DNA of 64,000 nt, taken from contig NZ_CP084910.1 of NCBI RefSeq assembly GCF_020535245.1, positions 596,501 through 660,500 on the forward strand, read 5' to 3'. Below the pieces are notes generated by a model. That model did no database searches, was not told where the DNA came from, and saw only the letters and a list, made by a program, of their open reading frames with translations. Origin of the DNA: Asticcacaulis sp. AND118. Lineage in GTDB: Bacteria; Pseudomonadota; Alphaproteobacteria; Caulobacterales; Caulobacteraceae. How positions within the stretch are numbered: the stretch's first letter is position 1; every line of letters starts with the position of its first letter. The position numbers and the translations under genes are program-made. Shown piece after piece: positions 46,717 through 55,394 of this stretch.

Positions 46717-47658
46717 ATGGCGCACGATCATAGTAAGGGGGGCGCATCTGCCGGGAGGGCCGGGGATGCACATTCGGGACGCCAGGCCAACGAGAAGCGA
46801 TTGCTGATCGCGATCGGTCTGACCGGAACGTTCATGATTGCCGAAATTATCGGTGGTTTCGTTTTCAATAGTCTGGCGCTGTTGTCGGACGCCGCGCACA
46901 TGATGACCGATGTCATGGCGCTGATCATCGCCTTCATCGCTATTCAAATTGGCAAGAAGGCCGCCGACTCTAAGCGTACGTTTGGCTACCGCCGGTTCGA
47001 AGTGCTGGCAGCGGTCTTCAACGCTATTATTCTCTTCGCCGTCGCCATCTACATCCTCTACGAGGCCTACGAGCGCTTTAGCCAGCCGCCCGAGGTCCAA
47101 ACGGGGGGCATGCTGATCGTCGCCGTCCTCGGTCTGATCGTGAATCTGGTCAGCATGCGGGTGCTGCAGGGCGGATCGGACGAAAGCCTGAACATGAAGG
47201 GCGCCTATCTCGAAGTTCTGGCCGATATGCTGGGCTCGCTGGGCGTTATCATTGCCGCCATCCTGATCTACGTGACGAAGATACCGCAGATCGATCCGAT
47301 CCTGGCGGTACTGATCGGGTTCTGGGTGCTGCCGCGAACCTGGAAGCTTCTCAAAGAGAGCTTTCACGTTTTGCTGGAAGGCGTGCCTGCCGGTGTGGAC
47401 CTGCAGAAGGTCGAATCCGAACTGGCGGCGGTCGCCGGGGTCAAGGACGTCCACGACCTTCACATCTGGAGCGTGACGACGGGCGAAAACAGCCTGACGG
47501 CGCATCTTCTGGTCAATCCGGGCGCAGACGAGGCGCTCATTCTCGCTCGCGCGCATGAGATCGCCGCGACGTTTGGGATTGCGCACGCCACCGTTCAGGT
47601 CGAGCGCACCCACGTCGGCATTGAAAAACCGACATGGTCGAAGGACACCGACACATGA
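46717..47658 (+). CDS. czcD: Cation diffusion facilitator, CzcD-type
   Basis: 313 residues. A short His-containing N-terminus leads to six helices; helix 2 shows the metal site LLSDAAHMMTDV (HxxxD), while helix 5 reads GAYLEVLADMLGS, with Glu at the first position of the second site where many CDF members have His. The C-terminal ferredoxin-like domain ends the protein (VHDLHIWSVTTGENSLTAHL). It exports Zn, Co or Cd from the cytoplasm to the periplasm. AAAGGAGG stands before the ATG. The stop overlaps the next start by ATGA. Confidence 0.94.
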   Translation: MAHDHSKGGASAGRAGDAHSGRQANEKRLLIAIGLTGTFMIAEIIGGFVFNSLALLSDAAHMMTDVMALIIAFIAIQIGKKAADSKRTFGYRRFEVLAAVFNAIILFAVAIYILYEAYERFSQPPEVQTGGMLIVAVLGLIVNLVSMRVLQGGSDESLNMKGAYLEVLADMLGSLGVIIAAILIYVTKIPQIDPILAVLIGFWVLPRTWKLLKESFHVLLEGVPAGVDLQKVESELAAVAGVKDVHDLHIWSVTTGENSLTAHLLVNPGADEALILARAHEIAATFGIAHATVQVERTHVGIEKPTWSKDTDT

Positions 47659-48098
47659 AACGCAAACTACCCATAGCGGGGGCCATCGGCGCGATACTGA
47701 TGGCGTCCCTGACAACGACCCCGGTGTTTGCACGCGCCGCAACCCAGGCCGTCTCACCCGAAAACGATGCCCGTAAAGCCCAGATGAAGTGCATCTGGGA
47801 GGCCAAATGGCCACTGCGCCATTCGACGGCATATAGGGTCGGCGATGTGCGCACCAAAAACCAGATCCGCAATTCATCGACCCCCGAGGTTCGGAAGATG
47901 CAGAGTGTGTGCCGAGCTTTGACCAGCACGTCCGAAGCCGAAAAGCGCAAAGCCCGCCTGACCTGCCATGACCTGCTTTTGGTCAAACGTCTGCGCGATG
48001 GCGACGACGCGCGCATGCACGCCGACCGCGTCGAGAAGGTCTGCAAAACGCTCGACGAACCGTTCGTCACACCGATCCTGGAAGGAAACGCCCGATGA
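47655..48098 (+). CDS. Exported protein of unknown function in metal operon
   Basis: 147 residues. A signal peptide ends near VFARAA. The mature chain is basic and has four Cys (KCIW, SVCRAL, TCHDL, KVCKTL), enough for two disulfides or a metal site. It is embedded between czcD and a lipoprotein gene with ATGA overlaps on both sides, so it is made together with the metal proteins. I do not know the family. Confidence 0.75.
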   Translation: MKRKLPIAGAIGAILMASLTTTPVFARAATQAVSPENDARKAQMKCIWEAKWPLRHSTAYRVGDVRTKNQIRNSSTPEVRKMQSVCRALTSTSEAEKRKARLTCHDLLLVKRLRDGDDARMHADRVEKVCKTLDEPFVTPILEGNAR

Positions 48099-48325
48099 AA
48101 GCCATGAAACCCGTGAGCCTGCTGGCCTTCGCCCTCGCTCTGACGACGCTCGGCGCTTGCGCGAGCACCCCAGAGGCCGACAAGGGATACACCGTGAAGG
48201 TGGTGAAGATGTCCCCGGCGCCTCGCGACAAATTCTACAAGATCGTCAAGGTGCCGAACGCGCCGGCGAACCCCTCCTCAGACCCGAAAGCCGAAGCGCC
48301 GCAAAGCGGCGGCACGGACAAATAG
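48095..48325 (+). CDS. Small lipoprotein of unknown function in metal operon
   Basis: 76 residues. Lipobox TLGAC near residue 22. The short mature part (VKVVKMSPAPRDKFYKIVKV) has no His or Cys cluster. It starts in the stop codon of the gene before and is followed after 61 bases by the P-type ATPase gene. Role unknown. Confidence 0.7.
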   Translation: MKAMKPVSLLAFALALTTLGACASTPEADKGYTVKVVKMSPAPRDKFYKIVKVPNAPANPSSDPKAEAPQSGGTDK

Positions 48326-48386
48326 CTCGGACACATCCGCGGAAGGGAGCGGCTGAGTTCCCCCTTCCGCGCGCAAAGGACATCAA

Positions 48387-50390
48387 ATGGCCCACGATTC
48401 CCACCCGCCCTCGAACGCCGAGGGCAAGATCGGCGGCAAGGCCGCCAATGACGACGACCATAAGCACGGGGATGATCTGGAAGGTCTCCACGGGCACGAC
48501 CACGGTCCGACAGATGGACCCTGGTGGAAAAGCCCCAAGGCCCGCCTGACGCTCCTGTGCGCCGCCGCCTTCGGTGCTGCCTTCCTCCTGGCGAAGCTCG
48601 TCCCGCAAAGTGCACCTTGGGGCTATGTCGCTGCCATGATGGTGGGGCTTATCCCCATCGTTCGGCGGGCGGCGAAGGGCGTGGCGCGCGGTTATCCCTT
48701 CTCGATCGAGACGCTTATGACCATCGCGGCCATTGGCGCTATAGTCATCGATGCGGCCGAGGAGGCCGCCGTGGTTATCGTCCTGTTCCTCGTGGGCGAG
48801 TTGCTTGAGGGCATTGCGGCTGATCGCGCCCGGGCCAGTATCCGGGAACTGGCGACGCTCGTTCCCAAAGATGCGCTTCTGGATGAGGGTGACGGCAAGA
48901 CGCGCAAGGTGCCCGCTGAAGAATTGGCGGTAGATGCCATAGTGGTCGTGCGCCCAGGCGACCGTGTGCCGGCCGATGGTGTGATTGTCGAAGGCGAAAG
49001 TGCGATCGATGAGGCACCGGTAACTGGCGAGTCCGTGCCCAAGCGCAAGACGGTAGACGATCAGGTGTTTGCCGGGACGATCAATCAGGAAGGCGTGTTG
49101 CGGGTGAAAGTGACCGCCGCGGCCGAGAACAATACGATCTCCCGGGTTATCAAACTCGTTGAAGATGCGCAGGAGGCCAAGGCGCCGACGGAGCGTTTCA
49201 TCGACGGCTTCTCCAAATATTACACGCCTGGGGTCATTGTTTTTGCCTTCCTTGTCACCGTCATTCCGCCCCTGGCCTTTGGCGGCGAATGGTCGGAGTG
49301 GCTCTACAAGGGCTTGGCTGTGCTGTTGATCGGCTGTCCCTGCGCGTTGGTCATCTCGACCCCGGCCGCGATCGCGGCAGCGCTTTCGGCTGGGGCCAAA
49401 CGTGGCCTTCTCATGAAGGGCGGCGCGGTTCTTGAGACTTTCCGCAAGGTGACCTATGTCGCCATGGATAAGACCGGGACGCTGACCGAAGGCAAGCCCA
49501 AGCTGACCGACATCCATGGCAATGGGATGGACGAGGGCGAGGTGTTGCGCATCGCCGCCACGCTTGAGGCGGGTTCGAGCCATCCGCTCGCAACCGCTAT
49601 CCTTAATGAAGCCAAGGCACGCAATATCGACCACGGCACGGCGGAAAGCTCGAAGGCAGTCGCCGGCAAGGGCGTTGCGGGCACGGTCGAGGGCAAGTCC
49701 GTGCGCCTTTATTCCCCCAAGGCGACCGAGGACTATCTGCCACTGGGCGGCAATCTGCGCCAAAGCATCCTGCGGCTGAATGACGAAGGGAAGACGGTCT
49801 CCGTTTTGATCGTCAATGACGAGGTTGCCGGCTTCATCGCCATGCGCGACGAGCCGCGCGAAGACGCGAAGGCCGGGGTGTGGGCGCTCCAGCGTCAGGG
49901 TATCACCACGCTCATGCTGACCGGTGATAACAAGCGGACCGGCGAGGCCATCGCTTCCCAACTCGGCATGCAGGCCCGAACCGAATTGATGCCTGAAGAG
50001 AAGCAAACCATCGTCAAGGATCTGCAGGATCAGGGCGAGGTCGTCGCCAAGGTCGGTGACGGTATCAACGATGCGCCAGCCCTTGCGGCCGCGGACGTCG
50101 GCATTGCTATGGGCGGTGGTACGGACGTGGCGCTGGAGACGGCCGACGCCGCCGTGCTGCATGGGCGCGTTATGGACATTGCCGACATGATCGGTCTGTC
50201 GAAGCTGACCATGACCAATATCTACCAGAACATTACGATCGCTCTGGGGCTGAAGGCGGTCTTTCTCGTCACAACGGTCCTGGGCATTACGGGGCTATGG
50301 CCGGCCATTTTGGCGGACACGGGGGCGACTGTCTTTGTGACGGCAAATGCCATGCGGCTTCTGGGCTGGAAAGGAGGTCGCGATGCTTAG
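48387..50390 (+). CDS. Heavy-metal P-type ATPase without HMA domain
   Basis: 667 residues. The P1B core is complete: CPCAL in the transport helix (about 318-322), DKTGT (about 361), the SHPL motif of the nucleotide domain and GDGINDAPAL. The N-terminus has no GMxCxxC domain but a His/Asp-rich stretch (DDDHKHGDDLEGLHGHDHG) that may take its place in metal sensing. ZntA/CadA-like Zn, Cd or Pb export is likely. It is distinct from the second ATPase at 55395. The next start lies within its last codons. Confidence 0.93.
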   Translation: MAHDSHPPSNAEGKIGGKAANDDDHKHGDDLEGLHGHDHGPTDGPWWKSPKARLTLLCAAAFGAAFLLAKLVPQSAPWGYVAAMMVGLIPIVRRAAKGVARGYPFSIETLMTIAAIGAIVIDAAEEAAVVIVLFLVGELLEGIAADRARASIRELATLVPKDALLDEGDGKTRKVPAEELAVDAIVVVRPGDRVPADGVIVEGESAIDEAPVTGESVPKRKTVDDQVFAGTINQEGVLRVKVTAAAENNTISRVIKLVEDAQEAKAPTERFIDGFSKYYTPGVIVFAFLVTVIPPLAFGGEWSEWLYKGLAVLLIGCPCALVISTPAAIAAALSAGAKRGLLMKGGAVLETFRKVTYVAMDKTGTLTEGKPKLTDIHGNGMDEGEVLRIAATLEAGSSHPLATAILNEAKARNIDHGTAESSKAVAGKGVAGTVEGKSVRLYSPKATEDYLPLGGNLRQSILRLNDEGKTVSVLIVNDEVAGFIAMRDEPREDAKAGVWALQRQGITTLMLTGDNKRTGEAIASQLGMQARTELMPEEKQTIVKDLQDQGEVVAKVGDGINDAPALAAADVGIAMGGGTDVALETADAAVLHGRVMDIADMIGLSKLTMTNIYQNITIALGLKAVFLVTTVLGITGLWPAILADTGATVFVTANAMRLLGWKGGRDA

Positions 50391-51498
50391 GCGGCAGAAG
50401 GGGCCTCTCAAGACTTCGAAACCGGCAGTGCCTGCGGTCAGGGATGTGATCGTTCTGGGCGCCGGGCAGTCAGGACTATCGGCGGGTTACTATCTTCAAC
50501 AGGCGGGGCTGGATTTCATCATTCTCGATCGCAGTCGGCGTATCGGCGATGCTTGGCGGTTTCGCTATGAAAGCCTGACCCTGTTCACGCCGCGGGCCTT
50601 TAACGGCCTGCCCGGATTGGCTATGCCCGGTGATCCCGACGGGCGGCCAGACCGGCTGGAATTTGCCGACTTTCTCGAAGACTACGCCACGCACTTCGCC
50701 CTGCCTGTGCAGTTGGGCGTCCGGGTGGACAAGATCCAGCGCGACGCCGAGGGGCATTTCGAGCTGACCTTGTCGAACCAGTCCACGATGCGGGCGCGCT
50801 CGGTCATCCTGGCTTACGGGACCTACCCCGCTGCCTCGGTTCCGGCCATGCGCAAGGATTTCGCGCCGAAGGTCACGCAACTGAATATGATGTCCTACAG
50901 CCGTCCGGCGCAGGTGACCGAAGGCCCGGTGCTGGTTGTCGGGGACGGCGCCAGCGGACGCGATATTGCGGCGGAACTGGCACCGGGCCATCAGGTGTTT
51001 CTTGCGACGGGGCGAAAACCCTTCATTTTGCCCGCCCGCTGGTTCGGGAAGAGCCTGTGGTACTGGCTCAACGAATGGGGTTTCTTCAAGCCGAAGACGC
51101 ATAGTCGCAAATTCGGCCTCAAGCAGCCCTTGCCGAGTACGGTCAAGAGCCTTCGCGAGTTGAAGGCTCGCGGTGTGGTGATCAAGCCCAGACTGATGTC
51201 CGCCAACGGCACCGCCGTTACGTTTCAGGACGGCACCACTCAGACCGTGAAGACGGTTATTTGGGCTGTCGGCTATGTCATGGACACGCGTTGGATCGAC
51301 GTGCCGGAGGCCAAGGATGAGAAGGGTTACCTCCTGCATGAGCGCGGTGTGTCCAAGGCCTCGGGGCTCTATCTTGCCGGACGCCGGTGGCAGTCGGGTA
51401 TGGCCTCCGGCCTGATCGTCGGTGCGGGGCCGGACGCTGAGTATGTCGTGAATGACCTGATCGAGGACCGGACGGAGTGCACCAGCCATGCCGATTGA
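50383..51498 (+). CDS. FAD-dependent oxidoreductase, CzcO-like
   Basis: 371 residues from the ATG at 50383, which has a perfect AAAGGAGG. The FAD motif VIVLGAGQSGLSAGYYL lies near the N-terminus and the NADPH motif VLVVGDGASGRDIAAEL in the middle, as in flavin monooxygenases and the CzcO proteins found in metal-resistance clusters. The closing ATW-like motif is IWAVGY. The substrate is not known. It overlaps the ATPase stop by eight bases and the next gene by 11 bases. Confidence 0.9.
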   Translation: MLRRQKGPLKTSKPAVPAVRDVIVLGAGQSGLSAGYYLQQAGLDFIILDRSRRIGDAWRFRYESLTLFTPRAFNGLPGLAMPGDPDGRPDRLEFADFLEDYATHFALPVQLGVRVDKIQRDAEGHFELTLSNQSTMRARSVILAYGTYPAASVPAMRKDFAPKVTQLNMMSYSRPAQVTEGPVLVVGDGASGRDIAAELAPGHQVFLATGRKPFILPARWFGKSLWYWLNEWGFFKPKTHSRKFGLKQPLPSTVKSLRELKARGVVIKPRLMSANGTAVTFQDGTTQTVKTVIWAVGYVMDTRWIDVPEAKDEKGYLLHERGVSKASGLYLAGRRWQSGMASGLIVGAGPDAEYVVNDLIEDRTECTSHAD

Positions 51499-51910
51499 CA
51501 AGGTTCCAAGTGACGCCGCGGTCGGTGCCGCCGCGGTCAGTGGTCTGAGGGCTCAGCAGGCCCGCATGCGGATCATTGCGGAAAACATCGCCAATTCGGC
51601 CTCGACCGGCTCGACGCCGGGCGCCGACCCCTACCGCCGGCAGATGCCCGTCTTCCAGGCCACTTTGATCGACGGGGCGCTGGGTGTGGAACTGGCACAG
51701 GTGAAAGCCGATCCGAAGGAATTTCCCAAGGATTACGATCCGAGCCACCCCGCCGCCGATGCGGATGGCTACGTTAAGCGTCCGAATGTTCAGGGTCTTA
51801 TCGAGTCCATGGATATGCGCGACGCGCAACGTGCCTACGAGGCCAATCTCAACGTCATCGAAACGTCGCATGCGATGGAAAACGCCGCGATGCAGATGCT
51901 GAAGAAATAG
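51488..51910 (+). CDS. flgC: Flagellar basal-body rod protein FlgC, island paralogue
   Basis: 140 residues. Both ends show the flagellar rod signature: AVSGLRAQQARMRIIAENIANSAST at the start, MDMRDAQRAYEANLNVIETS at the end, and PYRRQMPVFQA plus DPSHPAADADGYV between them. The length equals normal FlgC. It lies in an operon with metal-resistance genes, with its start inside the oxidoreductase gene, far from any other flagellar gene in the window. It may be a stray copy, or part of the metal operon by chance of recombination. A ribosome binding site is weak, so translation is probably coupled. Confidence 0.9.
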   Translation: MPIDKVPSDAAVGAAAVSGLRAQQARMRIIAENIANSASTGSTPGADPYRRQMPVFQATLIDGALGVELAQVKADPKEFPKDYDPSHPAADADGYVKRPNVQGLIESMDMRDAQRAYEANLNVIETSHAMENAAMQMLKK

Positions 51911-51919
51911 GGGCCTGAG

Positions 51920-52327
51920 ATGACTGCCACCGTTACCGCCGATGTTCGTATGCCGCATGTCGTCGACGTTCATGTCGGTCGTCGCGTTCGTGTCCGCCGC
52001 AAGCTTGTGGGCCTGACCCAGGCGGGGCTTGGTGCACGTTTGGGCCTGACGTTTCAGCAGGTGCAAAAGTACGAACGGGGCACGAACCGGGTCAGTGCCT
52101 CGAAACTTTACGAGACGGCCACGGCGCTCGATGTGTCGATCGGCTTCTTTTTCGATGACCTCGAAGCCAACGCGGACGCGCTGGAAACGATCTCCAGCGA
52201 AAGGGCGGTTTGGACCTTTTTGGCCAGCTCTGAAGGCATGGAACTGGCCTACCTTTTCCCCAGGATCAGGTCCGCTCGCCATCGCCGGAAAATACTCGAA
52301 CTTGTGGTGTCGCTCGCTGACGACTGA
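51920..52327 (+). CDS. XRE-family transcriptional regulator
   Basis: 135 residues. The helix-turn-helix is at about 20-75: RVRVRRKLVGLTQAGLGARLGLTFQQVQKYERGTNRVS. The C-terminal half is helical (SIGFFFDDLEANADALETI) and may dimerise. This type is common in alphaproteobacteria. It sits ten bases behind flgC and could control the operon. An inner ATG (residue 11) is a possible alternative start. Confidence 0.88.
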   Translation: MTATVTADVRMPHVVDVHVGRRVRVRRKLVGLTQAGLGARLGLTFQQVQKYERGTNRVSASKLYETATALDVSIGFFFDDLEANADALETISSERAVWTFLASSEGMELAYLFPRIRSARHRRKILELVVSLADD

Positions 52328-52355
52328 CACGCCTCCAGTAACGAAAGGACGCTTT

Positions 52356-52769
52356 ATGTCTAAACTCAATTGCCCGGTTTGCCGCAATGACATGCAGGAG
52401 GTCTTGCGTGAAGGCGTGCTGATCGATGTCTGCACGCTTTGCCGTGGTGTCTGGCTCGATCGAGGCGAACTCGACAAGCTCATCTCCATCGCTGTTGGTG
52501 CAGACAATGCATCCAGCGCGGTGGCGCCTACGCCAATGCCTGAGCCGCCCCCGGTCTCGGACAGCCGATATTCCGACCGGTCACATACCGATGGCTATAG
52601 AGGCAATGCCTACGACCGCGAAGGCGGACACGGCGGACGCTCCGAGCATCGCGGCCATGGCGGTGGTCATGGTGGCGGACACGGTGGTGGTCATGGCGGC
52701 GGTCACGGCGGGAGCCATGGCGGTCATAACGGGAAGCGACGCTTTAACCTGCGTGACTTCTTCGACTGA
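52356..52769 (+). CDS. Zinc-ribbon (zf-TFIIB) protein with Gly-His repeats
   Basis: 137 residues. The N-terminus has two CxxC pairs (CPVC and CTLC, followed by RGVWLDRGELDKL), the known zf-TFIIB domain. The C-terminal half is a low-complexity HGGG repeat (about residues 95-128) with more than a dozen His that should bind metal. It may store or sense zinc. The ATG at 52356 has AAAGGA before it; the longer frame from 52095 covers the XRE gene in another frame and is rejected. Confidence 0.88.
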   Translation: MSKLNCPVCRNDMQEVLREGVLIDVCTLCRGVWLDRGELDKLISIAVGADNASSAVAPTPMPEPPPVSDSRYSDRSHTDGYRGNAYDREGGHGGRSEHRGHGGGHGGGHGGGHGGGHGGSHGGHNGKRRFNLRDFFD

Positions 52770-52839
52770 GTTGCGACAGGCCAATGTGTTTAGGGAGTGC
52801 GTTGGCCTGTCGCTCCTTTCCGCCGGTTACTGCCCCCCA

Positions 52840-52898
52840 TTAAGCCGGCGGAAACCAGCGGATGCCCTCGCGGGGAGGGCGTCCGCTGGATCTTATTC
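52840..52898. repeat. Island palindromic element, copy A
   Basis: AAGCCGGCGGAAA precedes a 13-bp stem (CCAGCGGATGCCC / GGGCGTCCGCTGG, 52855-52889) and a T-rich end. Related copies lie at 53883 and 60880. It follows the zinc-ribbon gene and can act as its terminator. Confidence 0.75.
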
Positions 52899-52935
52899 AA
52901 TGCCCTAGTGGCCAGTGCTATTCGAGAGGTAATTC

Positions 52936-53517
52936 ATGCCGACACGCCAGCCCTTGTGGGCGATCATGGCTGCGGTTGCGTTTTCCACCGTGGTCGTGAA
53001 ACTGAGCTATGTCCTTCTGGGCTGGATGCCGGGGTTCCTAATCGCTTCCGGCTATATTGGTGGTCTGATCCTGTGGCTGACGGTGCCGGCTGTACCGAGC
53101 TACAAGCGTATCCGCGTGCCATTTCTCGTGACTATGGTGTTCTTCGTGCTGCACAAGCTTGAGGAACGACACCTCGGCTTTTTCCCGGCCTTGGCGAAAC
53201 TCACAGGCGTGGCGATGCCTGATACCTCATCGCCACTTGCATATTTCCTGTACGGCCTCGCTTCCGCCTGGCTTTTGGTGCCATTTCTATTCGGCAAGGG
53301 GTCACGGGTTGGGGAATATTTGGCGTGGAGTTTCTTCGCGGCAATGGGCGTAACTGAAGTCGCCCATTTCGTCTTTCCGTTCTTCGACGACCAGGCGGGA
53401 TACAGTTACTTCCCGGGCATGGCCAGCGCGCTCGGTCTTGTGCCTTTGGCATGGTGGGGGCTTTGGCAACTCGGCAACTGGCCTGAGTTCCGCCGACGTC
53501 GTATCGGTCGGCTCTAA
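52936..53517 (+). CDS. HXXEE-domain membrane protein
   Basis: 193 residues with about six hydrophobic segments. The HKLEER motif after helix 3 fits the HxxEE pattern that names the family. GVTEVAHFVFPFF and YFPGMASALGLVPLAWWGL match the later His and Pro-Gly elements. The family is thought to be membrane enzymes or metal proteins, with no proven function. AGAGGTAATTC stands before the ATG. Confidence 0.75.
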   Translation: MPTRQPLWAIMAAVAFSTVVVKLSYVLLGWMPGFLIASGYIGGLILWLTVPAVPSYKRIRVPFLVTMVFFVLHKLEERHLGFFPALAKLTGVAMPDTSSPLAYFLYGLASAWLLVPFLFGKGSRVGEYLAWSFFAAMGVTEVAHFVFPFFDDQAGYSYFPGMASALGLVPLAWWGLWQLGNWPEFRRRRIGRL

Positions 53518-53965
53518 CCCCTGCCGCTCATTTAATCGGGCATTGGCGATTGTGCCCATGTCGGGCCCAAATGGTGAGTGGTAGCGCTGCACTGTCGCAG
53601 CAGGGTTCGACCTTCGAGCGCGGATGCGAGCGCATGCGGCTGGCTCAGAGCAGGCGATCCGCTCCACTCCCCGAAGCGGCTCCTGTTTGATCTCATCGTT
53701 ATGTCACCCGTACCTTGGCATGACGCGCCTTACGAATGAGAACATGTCTACACCGCTTTGAGCGGATCAATCACTGACAGAGTCTTCATGAGGTTTTCGA
53801 TTGAGTTGCAACACAGCCTACCGGGATTGCCCTAAGGCCGGCTGACGATCACTGAGTTTCGCCCGCTTCACCTCCCTTTGAAGCCGGTGGAAACCCGCGG
53901 ACGCCGGCGTCCGCTGTCCCTTTTCAAGGGGCGAAGTCAAACTTTTATTGAGAGGACCTCTGGAC
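53518..53965. other. Intergenic stretch with palindromic element, copy B
   Basis: No gene is seen in these 448 bases. The right part (53883-53935) repeats the island element: AAGCCGGTGGAAACC, the self-complementary GCGGACGCC/GGCGTCCGC (53897-53914) and a T-rich CCCTTTTCAAGGGG hairpin. The left 350 bases hold no motif I recognise. GAGAGGA at the right end is the ribosome binding site of the protease gene. Confidence 0.6.
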
Positions 53966-54748
53966 GTGAAACGCCTCATTGACGATCGCGAACTTGAAGC
54001 GGTTAATCTGGAAGCCGCGGAAATACTGGCGGATCTGGTTGATCGAGCGATCAAACCCTACCTTGTCGCGATCTACGCGCCCCGGATCGATCATCCGGAT
54101 GATATTTCTCAGGTGGGTACGGCCTTTGTGGTGCAGAATGGTGCCGAGGTGGTTCTGATCAGCGCCCGGCATGTTTTCTATGGTCATGCCGAGGACGAGG
54201 TGCCCGGTGAAAAGCTGTTTTTTGTGAAGGGTGTTCTCAAGTCGGTCGGCGATCTGACATTCGCTCAGATATACGGCGCAGATGGTTTTGACTTAGCGTG
54301 TGTGCGATTACCGGAACTGGCACTGGAAGACGGCATGCCGTGGGAGTGGCTGCAACTTTTTGATAAACCGAAATACATAAGCGTAGTCGGTTATCTGGCG
54401 AGAGATTTTAAGCGCTCCCGACATGCCCGTACGCTTCGGCCGAAGCCGTACCTCTACTCGAATAAATGCCGAAAGCTGACCAGCCTGAGTGTTGTGATGG
54501 AATATCCCAAAAGCAAAAACCGGATCGCGGTCACGCGGAAACGCGCCATGGCACCAGTTCCGCGGGGTGTTTCCGGTGGTCCTATGCTTCGGGCGGAAAA
54601 AATGCTCACCGGGAGAGTAGAAGTGGTGGGGGTATTCACCGACTATGTCGATGGCACCGGGATCGGGGTCCCGACTGCGATCGTCCGGAGGGTTCTTCAG
54701 CGTATCCGCGACGCCGCGACGCTTCTCGCGGGCGACAGCGTTGCGTAG
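53966..54748 (+). CDS. Trypsin-like serine protease, cytoplasmic
   Basis: 260 residues from the GTG at 53966, nine bases after GAGAGGA. There is no signal peptide. A possible triad is H69 (ISARHVF), D109 (GFDLACVRL) and S203 in RGVSGGPML, with the order and spacing of chymotrypsin-like enzymes. The GVSGGP motif (for GDSGGP) is seen in stand-alone bacterial peptidases, several of which are effectors in defence operons. Nothing next to it looks like a partner, so it may work alone. Composition is below the host average. Confidence 0.75.
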   Translation: MKRLIDDRELEAVNLEAAEILADLVDRAIKPYLVAIYAPRIDHPDDISQVGTAFVVQNGAEVVLISARHVFYGHAEDEVPGEKLFFVKGVLKSVGDLTFAQIYGADGFDLACVRLPELALEDGMPWEWLQLFDKPKYISVVGYLARDFKRSRHARTLRPKPYLYSNKCRKLTSLSVVMEYPKSKNRIAVTRKRAMAPVPRGVSGGPMLRAEKMLTGRVEVVGVFTDYVDGTGIGVPTAIVRRVLQRIRDAATLLAGDSVA

Positions 54749-54843
54749 CGGAAGAGGCGTGTTGGCGTTTTAGACATTCTTAGTCCTGAACCCTGTCTAT
54801 GTTCATTGGCCGTTGGAAACGATCCGGGTTTGCCTAGAAACAG

Positions 54844-54957
54844 ATGGAGACGAAAGAGGGCATAAGCATAGAGCCGCTCAAGATTCTCAATCTGTGCGCC
54901 CGCGCGCACTCCGCGCTGAGTTGGTGGATTGCTGAACAGAATGGACTAGCCGCGTAT
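54844..54957 (+). pseudogene. 5' fragment of an RpoA-CTD-like gene
   Basis: The first 37 or so codons (IEPLKILNLCARAHSALS, then WWIAEQNGL) match the intact gene at 59705 almost base for base over the ARAHSALSWWIAEQNG part. After codon 37 the similarity stops and the frame runs on into sequence antisense to merC. It is therefore a broken copy, cut by a recombination event. Confidence 0.8.
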
Positions 54958-55309
54958 TGCGATAATGCCCGAAGGCTAACAGCCCAGCGCCGAGAATGCT
55001 CACCGGTGCCTCGAAAGCCTCGACAGGTTTGTAGAACGCGGCCAGCGCCAGTAAGGCGATCCCGAACGCCATAGGAATGCCAACCTGATATTGGCGCCAC
55101 AGACCTGAGCGCAGGATGGCCCACAGGCTCACCGGTGCAGCAAGGGCGATCAGGACTTGATGAATCCAGTGCGCCTGGAAAAAGACGCCGAGTGAGGGCA
55201 GCAAGAGGATGACGGCTGGGAGGGCCAGGCAATGCACAACGCATATAATCGACAGGAAGAGGCCTATCAGGTCAGCGAATTCAGAGGGGCGTTTGGGGCG
55301 AAAGATCAC
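54887..55309 (-). CDS. MerC-domain membrane protein with replaced C-terminus
   Basis: 140 residues with four hydrophobic segments. The N-terminal helix has the CVVHCLALP motif (CxxHC) of MerC proteins, which carry mercury or other metals through the inner membrane. The expected C-terminus is missing from about residue 117: the last 20 or so residues (HSVQQSTNSARSARG) are antisense reading of the RpoA-CTD-like fragment. It may still be functional. It stands upstream of and in the same direction as nothing else; cadA on the same strand ends upstream of its start. Confidence 0.8.
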   Translation of the reverse strand: MIFRPKRPSEFADLIGLFLSIICVVHCLALPAVILLLPSLGVFFQAHWIHQVLIALAAPVSLWAILRSGLWRQYQVGIPMAFGIALLALAAFYKPVEAFEAPVSILGAGLLAFGHYRNTRLVHSVQQSTNSARSARGRTD

Positions 55310-55394
55310 AGACGGTCCGCACTACGATTGAGATTTGATGGTGTTATGGTGTGTCGCAAAGTTGGGCGCGATCTTCTGTCTTTTCGAAGGTCTG

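Noticed and set aside
52670-52740. DNA repeat of GGTCATGGCGG type as separate element
   Set aside because: It is the coding sequence of the Gly-His repeat of the zinc-ribbon protein.
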